Assembly (NCBI GenBank): GCA_946186375.1 | Contig: CAMHMZ010000003.1 | Coordinates: 1 to 64,000 of the forward strand | DNA: 64,000 bases | Source: an uncultured Clostridia bacterium | Lineage (GTDB): Bacteria > Bacillota > Clostridia > Oscillospirales > Oscillospiraceae | Reading direction: 5' to 3' | In this document: in pieces, positions 41,661 to 52,473 of the stretch | Position numbering within the stretch: the stretch's first letter is position 1 | Layout of the letters: the number at the start of each line of letters is the position of its first letter | The notes under the pieces: model-generated | What the model saw: the letters and a program-made list of their open reading frames with translations, nothing else | Told to the model about the DNA's origin: nothing | Databases searched by the model: none | Made by a program: the position numbers and the translations under genes

Positions 41661-41743
41661 ACTTTTTCTCCTTTCCTCACTTACACATTCAAACGCGGAG
41701 CCATGAACGGTTTTTGCTATTTAAATGAATAAACTGTGAATAG

Positions 41744-41772
41744 ATTGTAACATCCCTCTTGCCAAACGCCAA
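41744..41772 (-). promoter_or_regulatory. Promoter of NSS transporter gene
   Basis: Minus-strand TTGGCG (41767-41772) and TACAAT (41744-41749), spacer 17; leader about 80 bases. It lies in the intergenic space shared with the divergent LysR gene. Confidence 0.6.
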
Positions 41773-41831
41773 GCGCTATATTATTATGTTTGTGATAAGT
41801 TTTTGTTATGGAACTGTTCTTCGATAAGGAA

Positions 41832-41845
41832 GTGAAATATTTCAC
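41832..41845. promoter_or_regulatory. Palindrome at LysR start
   Basis: GTGAAATATTTCAC is a perfect 14-base palindrome touching the ATG of the LysR gene and overlapping its ribosome site. It is a candidate operator for autoregulation. Confidence 0.5.
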
Positions 41846-42739
41846 ATGGACAGCAAGAAATGTGCGGCCCTGCTGCGGGCCGTGGAGCTGGGGAGCCTCA
41901 CGGCAGCCGCGGCGGAGCTCGGCTACACGCAGGCGGGCCTGACGAACATGATGAACGCGCTCGAGACCGAGCTCGGCGTGAGCCTGCTGGTGCGCAGCCG
42001 CGGCGGCGTGCGGCTGAGCGCGGCCGGGCGGCGGCTGCTGCCGCAGCTGAAGGAGTTCGTGCTCGCCGCGGAGGCGCTGGAGCGCGGCGCGGAGGCGCTG
42101 AAGACGGAGGGGGCCTCTTCCCTGCGTGTCGGCGCCTATTCGAGCGTGGCGCGCCACTGGCTGCCGAGCATCCTGGCGGAATTTCGCCGGGAGTGCCCGG
42201 AGATCGACGTGTCGGTCGTCATGGGCGGCAACGGGGATCTCCATCAGAGCGTGCGCGACGGCACGCTCGACTGCGCCTTCGCCAGCTTCCACTCCTCGCT
42301 GCAGAGCGGGCTCAACTTTTTGCCGCTGCGAAAGGATCCCCTGCTGGCCGTGCTTCCGGCCGGGCGCGAGAGCGGAGAGGCCTTCCCCGTTTCCGCTTTC
42401 GCGCGGGAGGAATTTCTGATGCCCTCGCTGGGCTTTGATCTCGATATTCTGCCGGTCTTCGGCGGCGAGCACGGCGCCGATGCACCGCAGCTGCGCTACA
42501 CCAATCTGGACGACGCCGCGATCGTATCCATGGTGGAGCACGGCCTGGGGCTGACGATCCTGTCGGAGCTCGTGATGAAGAGCATGAACGGCGAGGTAAA
42601 GGCGCTGCCGCTCTCTCCCCCGGCCTGGCGCGAGATCGGCATCCTCACAGCCCGCCGCCAGCAGGAGAGCCGCTCCCTCGCGCGCTTCCTCCGCTGCGCC
42701 GAGGCCACGCTGCACAAAATGTACCGGGCGGAGGATTAG
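41846..42739 (+). CDS. LysR-family transcription regulator
   Basis: The 297-residue protein has the N-terminal winged helix (AVELGSLTAAAAELGYTQAGLTNMMNALETELG) and a LysR substrate-binding domain (LRVGAYSSVARHWLPSILAEFRRECPEIDV; MVEHGLGLTIL). The recognition helix (QAGLTNMMNALE) departs from the usual QxxxSxxIxxLE form. It is divergent from the NSS transporter gene, the typical layout for a regulator and its target. The effector may be the transported amino acid. Confidence 0.92.
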   Translation: MDSKKCAALLRAVELGSLTAAAAELGYTQAGLTNMMNALETELGVSLLVRSRGGVRLSAAGRRLLPQLKEFVLAAEALERGAEALKTEGASSLRVGAYSSVARHWLPSILAEFRRECPEIDVSVVMGGNGDLHQSVRDGTLDCAFASFHSSLQSGLNFLPLRKDPLLAVLPAGRESGEAFPVSAFAREEFLMPSLGFDLDILPVFGGEHGADAPQLRYTNLDDAAIVSMVEHGLGLTILSELVMKSMNGEVKALPLSPPAWREIGILTARRQQESRSLARFLRCAEATLHKMYRAED

Positions 42740-43084
42740 TTTTCAGTTTTCAGAAAGAGAAACGGGGATTTATCGCTGCGTTTGAAAGGATGTCGTAGGG
42801 GCTGCCGCCCTCGGCAGCCCGGCAAAACAATCTGAAAACATACGGAAATCCCCGACGAATTCGTAGAATGGTACGTTTTCGCCGGGGATCTGTTCGCGCT
42901 TTTGGATCGTACCGCGCGGGGCGATGAGGGCATCGCCCCCTACGACGGGGACGCCAATTTCCTCGCTCTATCCATCGTTTCCCTTCATTCCTCGCTCCTA
43001 ACTCCTCATTCCTCATTGTTTTCAAACTCTAAATTTATCGCGCTCTCCTAAAAACTAAAAACTTAAAACTAAAAACTCAACTGC
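42740..43084. repeat. MITE-like repeat copy 1 with flanking modules
   Basis: The core 42792-42946 (155 bp) is bounded by GTCGTAGGGG and CCCCTACGAC, perfect inverted ends. Inside, AATCCCCGACGAA...TTCGCCGGGGAT forms a long hairpin. A TTTTCAG-rich module precedes it and an A/T-rich tail follows. Copies occur at 47308-47466 and 56673-56822. Nothing is encoded. Confidence 0.8.
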
Positions 43085-43519
43085 TCACAGCAGGCACAGC
43101 ACAAGGCCGTACAGGACGCTCGACGAGAGTCCGAAGACCAGGACCGGGCCGGCAATGACGAACATCTTGGCGGCGGTGCCGGTGATAAAGCCCTCGGTTT
43201 TGAATTCGAGCGCGGGCGCGACGACGGAGTTGGCAAAGCCCGTGATCGGCACGAGCGTGCCCGCCCCGGCGAATTTCGCCAGTCTGTCGTAGACGCCGAG
43301 CCCCGTCAGCGCCGCGCCGAGAAAGACGAGCGTGACGGAGCAGGCCGTCGCCGCCGCCTCCCCGTCCAGCCCCGCGCCCTGCCAGAGTGCGAGCAGAAAC
43401 TGCCCCAGACAGCAGATGAGCCCGCCCACCAGAAAGGCGCGCAGCAGATCCCGCCAGAGCGGCGAGCGCGGCGCGTGCTTTTCGGCAAAGCGTGCGTATT
43501 CCTCATTCGTCATTTTCAT
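43085..43519 (-). CDS. spoVAC: Stage V sporulation protein AC
   Basis: The 144-residue protein has four helices and the SpoVAC blocks FAEKHAPRSPLWRDLLRAFLVGGLICCLGQ, LVPITGFANSVVAPALEFKTEGFITGTAAKMF and IAGPVLVFG. SpoVA proteins form the channel for dipicolinic acid during sporulation and germination. The usual partners SpoVAD and SpoVAE are not adjacent. It indicates an endospore-forming organism. Confidence 0.9.
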   Translation of the reverse strand: MKMTNEEYARFAEKHAPRSPLWRDLLRAFLVGGLICCLGQFLLALWQGAGLDGEAAATACSVTLVFLGAALTGLGVYDRLAKFAGAGTLVPITGFANSVVAPALEFKTEGFITGTAAKMFVIAGPVLVFGLSSSVLYGLVLCLL

Positions 43520-43584
43520 GTTGCTTCCCCTCTCCTTCTTTTTTTCCATATTGTCTGTCAAACGCGCGCAAACTATGCGCCGCC

Positions 43585-43613
43585 TTTACAAAACAAGGCG
43601 CTTGTGGTATATC
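43585..43613 (+). promoter_or_regulatory. Promoter of lipoprotein gene
   Basis: TTTACA (43585-43590) and TATATC (43608-43613), spacer 17, divergent from spoVAC. Confidence 0.5.
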
Positions 43614-43667
43614 TATGCTGATATAACACAGAGAGAAGGCGGGCTTCTCCGCCGGAAAGAAAGAGAT

Positions 43668-44636
43668 ATGAAACAGCCTTTGAAACTGCTGCCGCTGCTG
43701 CTCTCCGCCCTGCTTCTCGCCGGCTGCGGCGCACGAAGTGAAGCCCCGGCGGTCGAGCCCACGCCGGAGGTCGTGATCGAGACGACCGCCCCCACGCCGG
43801 AGCCCCCCGCGCCGACGCTGACGCCCCGCCCGACGCCGACGCCCCTGCCGACGCCCGTGCCGGAGGAGGAGCCCTTCGCCTTCAGCCAGACGCTGGAGGA
43901 CGGCGAGGTGCTCGGCCTGGAGCTGACGCGCCTGGGCTATGATATCAACGGCAACTGGGTCTTCCACCTCACGATGGAAAACCGCGCCAGCGAGATCGTG
44001 AGCGTTCACTTCCTCTTCCAGAGTATCAACGGCATCGCCATCGACAGCTTCAAATACCGCCTCGCCGTCGGTGAGACGGCCGAGCGCCTTGTGCGCATCT
44101 TCCCCGCCGTGCTGGAGGACTTCGGCTTCTCCTCGCCCCTCGAGTGGGCCTTCACGCTCTGCGTCCGCTCCTCCGAGCGCGTGGCCGATCCTCTGCTGGA
44201 GGAGGAAGTGCGCGTCTGCCCCTTCGGCGAGGAGCTGGCCGAGCGCTTCGTCTACACACCCGGCGTGGGCGATATCGTTTTGATGGACAACGATCTCATC
44301 ACGGTCTACGCCACGGGCTATTCGCAGGAGGAGAACGTCTTCGCGCTCGAATACGCGGCCGTCAGCAAGGCGGACAAGCCGCTCCGGCTGACTTTGAGCG
44401 AGGAAGAGCCCTGCCTTCTCAACGGGCACGCGGTCGAGGCCTCACTCAGCGACGCGCTCGGCGGCAGGACGGTGCTTATCGGCTATATCCCCTTCCCGCT
44501 CGACATGCTGGAAAAGGCCGAGAGCATCCAGAGCCTGCACTTCCGGCTGCAGCTGGATAACCCGGACGATCTCGAGGACCGCTCGCTCGACCGCGCGGTG
44601 ACCGTGGATCTGCAGCCGGATTATCCGCTGGACTGA
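43668..44636 (+). CDS. Hypothetical lipoprotein
   Basis: The 322-residue protein has a lipoprotein signal peptide (MKQPLKLLPLLLSALLLAGC), a Pro/Thr-rich linker (to ~residue 65), and a beta-rich domain with LELTRLGYDINGNWVFHLTMEN and VYATGYSQEENVFALEYAAVSK, which look like two related beta-sandwich units. No family is recognised with confidence. It is exported and membrane-tethered. A TTGACA promoter for lon follows, so it is probably monocistronic. Confidence 0.75.
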   Translation: MKQPLKLLPLLLSALLLAGCGARSEAPAVEPTPEVVIETTAPTPEPPAPTLTPRPTPTPLPTPVPEEEPFAFSQTLEDGEVLGLELTRLGYDINGNWVFHLTMENRASEIVSVHFLFQSINGIAIDSFKYRLAVGETAERLVRIFPAVLEDFGFSSPLEWAFTLCVRSSERVADPLLEEEVRVCPFGEELAERFVYTPGVGDIVLMDNDLITVYATGYSQEENVFALEYAAVSKADKPLRLTLSEEEPCLLNGHAVEASLSDALGGRTVLIGYIPFPLDMLEKAESIQSLHFRLQLDNPDDLEDRSLDRAVTVDLQPDYPLD

Positions 44637-44684
44637 CGCGACATACCGGTTTTCTCCGCAATTTTAAACTTTTCGTGAAGGCGC

Positions 44685-44713
44685 TTGACAGCTCTGCGGC
44701 TCTGTGATATTTT
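44685..44713 (+). promoter_or_regulatory. Promoter of lon
   Basis: TTGACA (44685-44690) and TATTTT (44708-44713), spacer 17. The transcript would start near 44720, upstream of the hairpin and CIRCE element. Confidence 0.7.
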
Positions 44714-44729
44714 TGACACAGAATGAACC

Positions 44730-44755
44730 GGGCTTTCGCCCTGCGGCGAAAGCCC
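44730..44755 (+). terminator. Hairpin between lipoprotein gene and lon
   Basis: GGGCTTTCGCC pairs perfectly with GGCGAAAGCCC around CTGC, followed by ATCTTT. It could end the upstream transcript weakly or act as a leader structure of lon. Confidence 0.55.
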
Positions 44756-44772
44756 ATCTTTACACCCAGACT

Positions 44773-44799
44773 TTAGCACTCGCAAGTCAAGAGTGCTAA
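44773..44799 (+). promoter_or_regulatory. CIRCE operator (HrcA site)
   Basis: TTAGCACTC, nine bases, GAGTGCTAA: a perfect CIRCE inverted repeat in the leader of lon. HrcA bound here represses transcription until heat or misfolding titrates GroEL. It implies that this Lon belongs to the HrcA regulon. Confidence 0.96.
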
Positions 44800-44826
44800 A
44801 GCTTGCCAGGACAAGGAGGAATTCCC

Positions 44827-47121
<2,295 letters not shown>

Positions 47122-47124
47122 GTG

Positions 47125-47470
47125 AACGAGTTTTTAGTTTTCAGTTTTTAGGAGAACGAGAAACGGAAGTTTAGCGCTGCGTTTGAAAGGATGTCGTAGG
47201 GGCGGCCCTAAAGGACTAGCTTCGCGTCGCTATCAGCCGCCCGCGGACACGGTACTGGTTTGACGGGCGGCTGATAGCCGCCCCTACGGGAAACGTGACC
47301 GCCTTTTGTAGGGGCTCGGCCATGGGCTCCTCGACAGCCCGGCAAAAGTAATCTGAAGACATGCGAAAATCCCCGGCGAATTCGTAGAACGCTACGTTTT
47401 CGCCGGGGATTTGTTCACTTTTTGATCCGTACCGCGCGGGCTGTCGGGGGCGCCAGTCCCTACGACGGAA
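47125..47470. repeat. Mosaic repeat, MITE-like copy 2
   Basis: In order: a TTTTCAG-rich module; two inverted GTAGGGGCGGC hairpin copies (47195-47290) around CGGACACGGTACTGG; then the ~155-bp element (47308-47466) with hairpin AATCCCCGGCGAA...TTCGCCGGGGATT and the end CCTACGAC. Nothing is encoded; no promoter or terminator is clear for the convergent lon and lipoprotein genes. Confidence 0.8.
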
Positions 47471-47535
47471 ACGTCATTTCCCGCGCAAATCCTTCATTTC
47501 CCTTTCACTCCGAACTCCGCATGATAGAATTCGCT

Positions 47536-48555
47536 TCACGCCGCGGCCTCGATCCCGCTCAGGCGGGCGAAGGCAACTTCCCAGGGCGTCTGCTCCGGCC
47601 AGAGGCTTGTATCAAAGCCGCCGCGCACGCAGGCGAGATAGTATTCCAGCTTGTCCAGGGCGCCCTCGCCCAGACCGATCGCATAGTTATCCAACAGATA
47701 GCAGCTGACGAGATCTCCGAACAGCGTCGCCCGGTCCTCCAGCGGATCGTGCGCGCCGTAGCTGTAGCTGAAATACTCCGGGAAGCGGCTGTACATCTCG
47801 TTTTCCATCTCATTGTCTTCATAGGCGTAGGCAAAGCCCGGCGGGTTCAGCGCCGCCCAGGTCTCCTCGCTGAAGAGGCAGTTCGGATCACGATCATGGA
47901 GAGCGGTGAAGCGAAAATCCATCACGTGCGTCAGCTCGTGCGGCAGCACGTAGCAGAAGGCGTCGATCAGCTCCCAGGTCTCTGCGTCGAGGCAGATGTA
48001 GTTCACGCTCTCGCCCTCCACGCCGATCTGCCCGGCATAGCCGGTGCCGACGGGGCTGAAGCCGACGATATAGAGCTCCAGCGCGTCATAGTCGCCGTAG
48101 ACGAGCTGATCGAAAAAGCCCTCCGGATAGATTGAGAGGACGCGGTCGACCGTCTCGAGCGCATGGCGGATGAGCACGGGGTCGAGCATCGGGTCGTTCC
48201 CGTCGGCCATAATGACCTCCGGCACCAGATCCGCAATGCGAATGCGGATGCCGCAGCGGCTGCCGATCTCCGCGGAGAGCTCATAGAGCTCCCGCAGCTG
48301 CTCGTGCGAGCCATAACGCACTTCCTGCGTGTGGGCGGCGCTGTTGTCCTTGTGAAAGGCCGCCAGCGAAAACGCGGGCGTTGCCGGCGGCTCCGTCTCT
48401 TCGACCGGCTCCGGCGTCGGCGTCGGCGTCTCCTCGGGCAGCGGCGTCGAGGTCGGTGTGGCCGTTTCCGTCACATCGGGCGCGGGAGCGGCGCAGGCGC
48501 ACAGCAGCATCAGCCAGAATAGCGCGAGGACGAGCGCGAGGCTCTTTTTCTTCAC
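47536..48555 (-). CDS. Lipoprotein with HELTH metallopeptidase motif
   Basis: The 339-residue protein has a lipoprotein signal (CACAAPAPD; Cys near residue 19-21), a Pro/Thr/Glu-rich linker to ~residue 62, and a domain with HELTH at 206-210 followed ~65 residues later by EDRATLF. HExxH plus a downstream Glu-Asp is the pattern of gluzincin zinc peptidases, so an extracellular zinc protease is likely; the family is not recognised. The start is GTG 48555, overlapping (GTGA) the stop of a YbaK gene fragment, with GGGAGGTGGAGG upstream. Confidence 0.75.
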   Translation of the reverse strand: MKKKSLALVLALFWLMLLCACAAPAPDVTETATPTSTPLPEETPTPTPEPVEETEPPATPAFSLAAFHKDNSAAHTQEVRYGSHEQLRELYELSAEIGSRCGIRIRIADLVPEVIMADGNDPMLDPVLIRHALETVDRVLSIYPEGFFDQLVYGDYDALELYIVGFSPVGTGYAGQIGVEGESVNYICLDAETWELIDAFCYVLPHELTHVMDFRFTALHDRDPNCLFSEETWAALNPPGFAYAYEDNEMENEMYSRFPEYFSYSYGAHDPLEDRATLFGDLVSCYLLDNYAIGLGEGALDKLEYYLACVRGGFDTSLWPEQTPWEVAFARLSGIEAAA

Positions 48556-48740
48556 GCCTCCACCTCCCAGGGCAGGTCGACCAGCAGCGGCTCGTGCCCG
48601 AGGGCGGGGAGGATGGTGTGCAGGAGCTCCTCCGTCGAAAAGCGAAGGCTCGCGGTGTTGAGACAGGGGTGGCAGCCGAAATACGCTTCGTTCAGAAGCT
48701 CCCGGTCCATCAGCAGCTTCACGCGCCCCTCCCGGTCGTT
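48552..48740 (-). pseudogene. 3' fragment of a YbaK-type deacylase gene
   Basis: Bases 48564-48740 match 51928-52104, the 3' part of the intact gene, over 177 bases with about five differences and no gaps. The frame is open (NDREGRVKLLMDREL... to LPWEVEA) and its stop overlaps the GTG of the lipoprotein gene, as a coupled gene end would. The 5' two thirds are missing. Confidence 0.85.
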
Positions 48741-48809
48741 ATAAGGGAGACAAGGGATCTGCGCCGGAATTGCCGCTTGTTCTCCTGAAAGCTGACTTCT
48801 GAAAGCCGC

Positions 48810-49442
48810 TCACGCGGCGGGCGCTGCGATCGGATCGACCCAGTCCCAGTAAAGGAAGTCCACCAGCTTTCCCTTTTTGTCGTACAGCTTGCCGTTTTCG
48901 GAGTAGTACCAGAGGTTGTCGGGATCGCAATTGACGTAGACGCGGGGGCAGTAGATCTGCTTCTTTCCCCAGCTTCTTCCGCTTATGATACCGGGATCGG
49001 GGAAGATCACCTCAATGGTCGGTCCGATGTTGAGCGTGAAATCCAAATAATAGAGTTCACAGTCCCCTTTCATATACCAGGCGACAGATCTGTTTTCGTC
49101 CAACCTAACACCGGTAACGGGGACAAAATCTCTTCCTTTGACGTCGATGAAGAAGGGAAAGTTGACTCCGTCTCCCAGCTGTCTGACAGGATAGTCGCCA
49201 ATGTAGTCCGGGATCGTGATCTCCAGTTCCTCCGGATCCTTCGACTCCAGACTCCAGGTATAGCGAAACACGGAAGCCTGCTTTATGAAATCCCGTGTGC
49301 CGTAATAGAAGGGAGGCTCTATAGCGAACTGATAACGATGGAGCTTAAAAAACAGGTTTGTATACAGACGAGAAAAGATTGGAACGGCGATAATCGCTCC
49401 AACGGCCACGATCGCCGCAGCGACCAGGATCTTTTTTCCCAT
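48810..49442 (-). CDS. Hypothetical single-pass membrane protein
   Basis: The 210-residue protein has an N-terminal hydrophobic helix (ILVAAAIVAVGAIIAVPIF) and a polar, aromatic-rich outer domain (FAIEPPFYYGTRDF, ITIPDYIGDYPVRQLGDG, WYYSENGKLYDKKGK). No family is recognised. It lies 28 bases after the TraB-like gene, inside the segment flanked by the 177-base duplication, and probably arrived with it. GGAGG before the ATG is present. Confidence 0.65.
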   Translation of the reverse strand: MGKKILVAAAIVAVGAIIAVPIFSRLYTNLFFKLHRYQFAIEPPFYYGTRDFIKQASVFRYTWSLESKDPEELEITIPDYIGDYPVRQLGDGVNFPFFIDVKGRDFVPVTGVRLDENRSVAWYMKGDCELYYLDFTLNIGPTIEVIFPDPGIISGRSWGKKQIYCPRVYVNCDPDNLWYYSENGKLYDKKGKLVDFLYWDWVDPIAAPAA

Positions 49443-49470
49443 GGATGATCCTCCTTCGTCCCGCCGCGCG

Positions 49471-51861
49471 TCAGTGGGTGTCGATCAGTTTCACGGTGTA
49501 GCCCAGCTCGCGCAGGGCCTCGACCAGGCCGCCCTCACCCAGCAGGTGGGCCAAGCCCACGGCATAGAACACGGTTTTGCCGCTCTGGAGATACTCTCCG
49601 GCCACCACGGCCATCTGCGCGTTCCGGTCGAGCTCCATGGCCTTGTGGTATTCGTCGTAGACCGCCAGCTCGTCCTCGTCCAGCTCGGCGCGCTCCTCCT
49701 CGCTCATGGCCGCGAGTTGCTCCTTCAGAGCGGCCTCGTCGCCTTCGCACCAGCGCTCATAGATCTCTTTGCAGCTGTTCAGATACTCGCTGCGGCTAGT
49801 GGAGAGCGTCTCCGACAGCAGCATCTCCTGTACGGCGTCGGAGTAGCTGCCGAACATATTGATCTGGAACTGCCCGGACTCCACGTCCAGGATCTCCTTC
49901 CCGGCTTCGCGCGCCCGGCGCATCAGGCGCATATCCACGCCCTTCTGCGCGCTGAGATCACGCCCCTGGGAGAGATAGAAGCTCTCGATGGCGTTGCTCC
50001 AGAGGAAGGGCTTCATGCTCTCTGCCGTGTCCGTATAATTGCCGGTGACTATCATCGGATCCCGCGCGGCCTTGTAGACCTCGGAATCCAGGTGGTTCTG
50101 GATCGTCGTGCCGTCCAGATAGTAGTAAGCCTGCACGAGCTGCTTCTGAAGCTCCTCGTCGTCCTTGATCCTGTCGGTAAAGCTGTCCGTATCGAACTCG
50201 ACGGCCAGCGCGTCGGAGGCGTCAAGGGCGTCCCAGATCACCTGGGGCAGATAAGCGGTGCGGTCGTCGCCGATGTGGATGGTGCCGAACAGATACATCC
50301 GGTGTCCTTCCTCGTCGCTTACCTCGTAAAAGACCGGCGTGGGCTTCTTCTCGGGCTCCGGCCCGTCGATCGGCTCGTCCAGGATCTCTTCCGCCGCGTC
50401 CGCGGTGCAGAGGCTCATGCCGATGTTCAGCTGCAGCCGCACGACATAGGGCGCGCCCTCGATGGTATGGATGCCCGCAAAATCCAGATTCATCGCCGTG
50501 GGAAGGCCGGAGACCTTCTCGAGGGCGACGTAGCCCTCGCAGCTTCTGGTCGTATAGGCGGTGGCATAGGTGTCAAGGATCGTCGGATCCTCAAAGAGCT
50601 CCGTGCAGACGAGGTCCTTGGTCTGTACGCCGAAGTCCTCGTTGCCCGTGAAATAGATCAGCCAGTAGTCCCCCGCGTCCCGGACCTGCGCGTCCGTCAG
50701 AGAGTCCGCTCCCGGGAAATATGCCTCGAGGAAATACGTGCAGGTGCTGCGCATATCCGCCGAGGAGATCGGCTCCGTCTCCTCCCGGCCCTGCTCGTCG
50801 CGGACCGTCAGCTTTCCCCCGCTGTAGGTGGATTCATATGCGTTCGTCTGGCTCTTTCCGGAATTCAGATCCATCGTAGTGCCGCTGCTCTCCTCATGGA
50901 ACAGGAACTCGGTTTTTCTGGCCAGATACTGAAGCGAATTCATGCTTCTTATCCCATGGCCGGAGGCCTCGCTGGCCACGGTTTTGGAAACGACGGCGCT
51001 GACGCTCTCGGCATTGAGCAGCAGATAATCGGCGCGCTTGAGCATCAGCGGTACGCTGAGATTGTCCAGCGATTCATAGGCTTTGGTGTTTTCGGGCACA
51101 GAGGCGCTCAGATCCAGCTCCTCCGGTACGCTGAGCTTCGCCTCGACCCGGTAGGACACCGCAAGCCCGCCGTAGCGGTAGCTGACAGAATACTCGAAGC
51201 CCGTCAGCTGTCCCTGTGCGGAGACGATGGCCGTTCCGGCGGCCTCCTGAAGCTCGGCAGTCTGCGGCATCGCCCAGCTCTCCGCCGCCGTCGGCTCGGC
51301 AAAGCGGATCGTCACGGCGCCGTCTGCTTCCTCTCCCTCCAGCTTTCCGTAGAGCGAGGCGTCCAGCAGCACGAGCGGCAGCTGTCCGTCCAGGAAGAGC
51401 TGCTCGTCCGCCCGGCAGTAATAGAGGGCGCCCTGCAGATCCTCATAAGCGACGCCGTCGGCATAGATCTGCTTTTCCGTGATACGCGGCGCCGTGTCGT
51501 AAATGATCGTGTTCTCCACGACCGCACGCATGGCCTCGCTGCCCAGGCCTTCATAGGAGGCCGTTCGGGTGATCTTCTCGGCGAAGGTCGTCTCCTTCTG
51601 CGTGACGGCGGCATAGTTGGGGACGGAGACATCCCGCTTGATGCTGTACTCCGCCTTCAGATCCGTGCTCGCCCGCAGATGCTCGGCGGCTTGCGCATAG
51701 ATCGCCTGCAGATCGAGAGGCTCCGGCGTCGGTTCCGGCGTCGGCTCCGCGGCTGAGGGCTCCGGGGCGGGCGCTTCCCGCGTCTCTCCGCAGCCCGAGA
51801 GCAGTCCCAGGGCCAGGCAGATGCAAAGCAGCCAGGCCATCGCTCTTGTCCGTTTTTTCAT
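49471..51861 (-). CDS. TraB/GumN-type lipoprotein
   Basis: The 796-residue protein has a lipoprotein signal (LALGLLSGC), a Glu/Pro linker, a novel ~480-residue N-terminal region, and a C-terminal TraB/GumN domain (MYLFGTIHIGDDRTAYLP ~residue 520; VEFDTDSF; FYAVGLAHLLGEGGLVEALRELGY near the end). TraB-type domains resemble EreA/ChaN metalloenzymes and may hydrolyse peptides; the reaction is not settled. GGAGGG supports ATG 51861. A normal TraB protein is about 300 residues, so the long front part is an addition. Confidence 0.8.
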   Translation of the reverse strand: MKKRTRAMAWLLCICLALGLLSGCGETREAPAPEPSAAEPTPEPTPEPLDLQAIYAQAAEHLRASTDLKAEYSIKRDVSVPNYAAVTQKETTFAEKITRTASYEGLGSEAMRAVVENTIIYDTAPRITEKQIYADGVAYEDLQGALYYCRADEQLFLDGQLPLVLLDASLYGKLEGEEADGAVTIRFAEPTAAESWAMPQTAELQEAAGTAIVSAQGQLTGFEYSVSYRYGGLAVSYRVEAKLSVPEELDLSASVPENTKAYESLDNLSVPLMLKRADYLLLNAESVSAVVSKTVASEASGHGIRSMNSLQYLARKTEFLFHEESSGTTMDLNSGKSQTNAYESTYSGGKLTVRDEQGREETEPISSADMRSTCTYFLEAYFPGADSLTDAQVRDAGDYWLIYFTGNEDFGVQTKDLVCTELFEDPTILDTYATAYTTRSCEGYVALEKVSGLPTAMNLDFAGIHTIEGAPYVVRLQLNIGMSLCTADAAEEILDEPIDGPEPEKKPTPVFYEVSDEEGHRMYLFGTIHIGDDRTAYLPQVIWDALDASDALAVEFDTDSFTDRIKDDEELQKQLVQAYYYLDGTTIQNHLDSEVYKAARDPMIVTGNYTDTAESMKPFLWSNAIESFYLSQGRDLSAQKGVDMRLMRRAREAGKEILDVESGQFQINMFGSYSDAVQEMLLSETLSTSRSEYLNSCKEIYERWCEGDEAALKEQLAAMSEEERAELDEDELAVYDEYHKAMELDRNAQMAVVAGEYLQSGKTVFYAVGLAHLLGEGGLVEALRELGYTVKLIDTH

Positions 51862-51906
51862 CTTTTGTCCCTCCATCTTTTTATTATTTTCTGACAGCTT
51901 CCTTGA

Positions 51907-52473
51907 CTATCCGTTCTCTTCCGGGATCTCCCAGGGCAGGTCGACCAGGAGCGGCTCGTGCCCGAGGGCGGGGAGGATGGTGTGCAGGAGCTCCTCCGTC
52001 GAAAAGCGGAGGCTCGCGGTGTTGAGGCAGGGGTGGCAGCCGAAATACGCTTCGCTCAGGAGCTCCCGGTCCATCAGCAGCTTCACGCGCCCCTCCCGGT
52101 CGTTCATGAGGCCGAGCACGCTCACGGAGCCCGGCGTCACGCCGAGAAGCTCCTGCAGCGCCTCGGGCCCGGCGAAGCTCAGCCGCGCCGAGCCGATCTG
52201 ATGCGAGAGGAGCTTCGTCTTGAAGGGCTTGGCCCCCGGCATGATGAGGAGGTAGTACGCCGTCTGCTGGCGGTTCGTGAGCACGAGGTTCTTGCAGATG
52301 GGGCAGCCGAGGAGCTTTTCGACCTCCTCGCAGGCGGGGATGGTGTCGGCGTGCTCGTGCTCGACGCGGAAAAAGCGCACGCCGAGCCTGTCGAGCAGCT
52401 CATAGCAGCGCTCCTCGGCCTCGCTCTTTTTTTCGCTTGGGCGGCCGGTATAGAGGGTGGGATCGATCTTCAT
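51907..52473 (-). CDS. YbaK/ProX-type aminoacyl-tRNA deacylase
   Basis: The 188-residue protein has the editing-domain blocks of the ProXp-ala/YbaK family: HADTIPACEEVEKLLGCPICKNLVLTNRQQTAYYLLIMPGAKPFKTKLLS and LGVTPGSVSVLGLMND, then CHPCLNTASL. These free-standing enzymes remove alanine or cysteine wrongly attached to tRNA-Pro. ATG 52473 overlaps the stop of the CoA-transferase gene (ATGA). Its 3' 177 bases are duplicated at 48564-48740. Confidence 0.92.
   Translation of the reverse strand: MKIDPTLYTGRPSEKKSEAEERCYELLDRLGVRFFRVEHEHADTIPACEEVEKLLGCPICKNLVLTNRQQTAYYLLIMPGAKPFKTKLLSHQIGSARLSFAGPEALQELLGVTPGSVSVLGLMNDREGRVKLLMDRELLSEAYFGCHPCLNTASLRFSTEELLHTILPALGHEPLLVDLPWEIPEENG

Noticed and set aside
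40101-41732. Plus-strand frame of 543 codons opposite the NSS transporter
   Set aside because: Asp/His/Glu-rich nonsense; the minus strand encodes a clear 12-helix transporter.
44773-44799. CIRCE repeat as a terminator
   Set aside because: It matches the exact HrcA operator with a nine-base gap and has no T-run.
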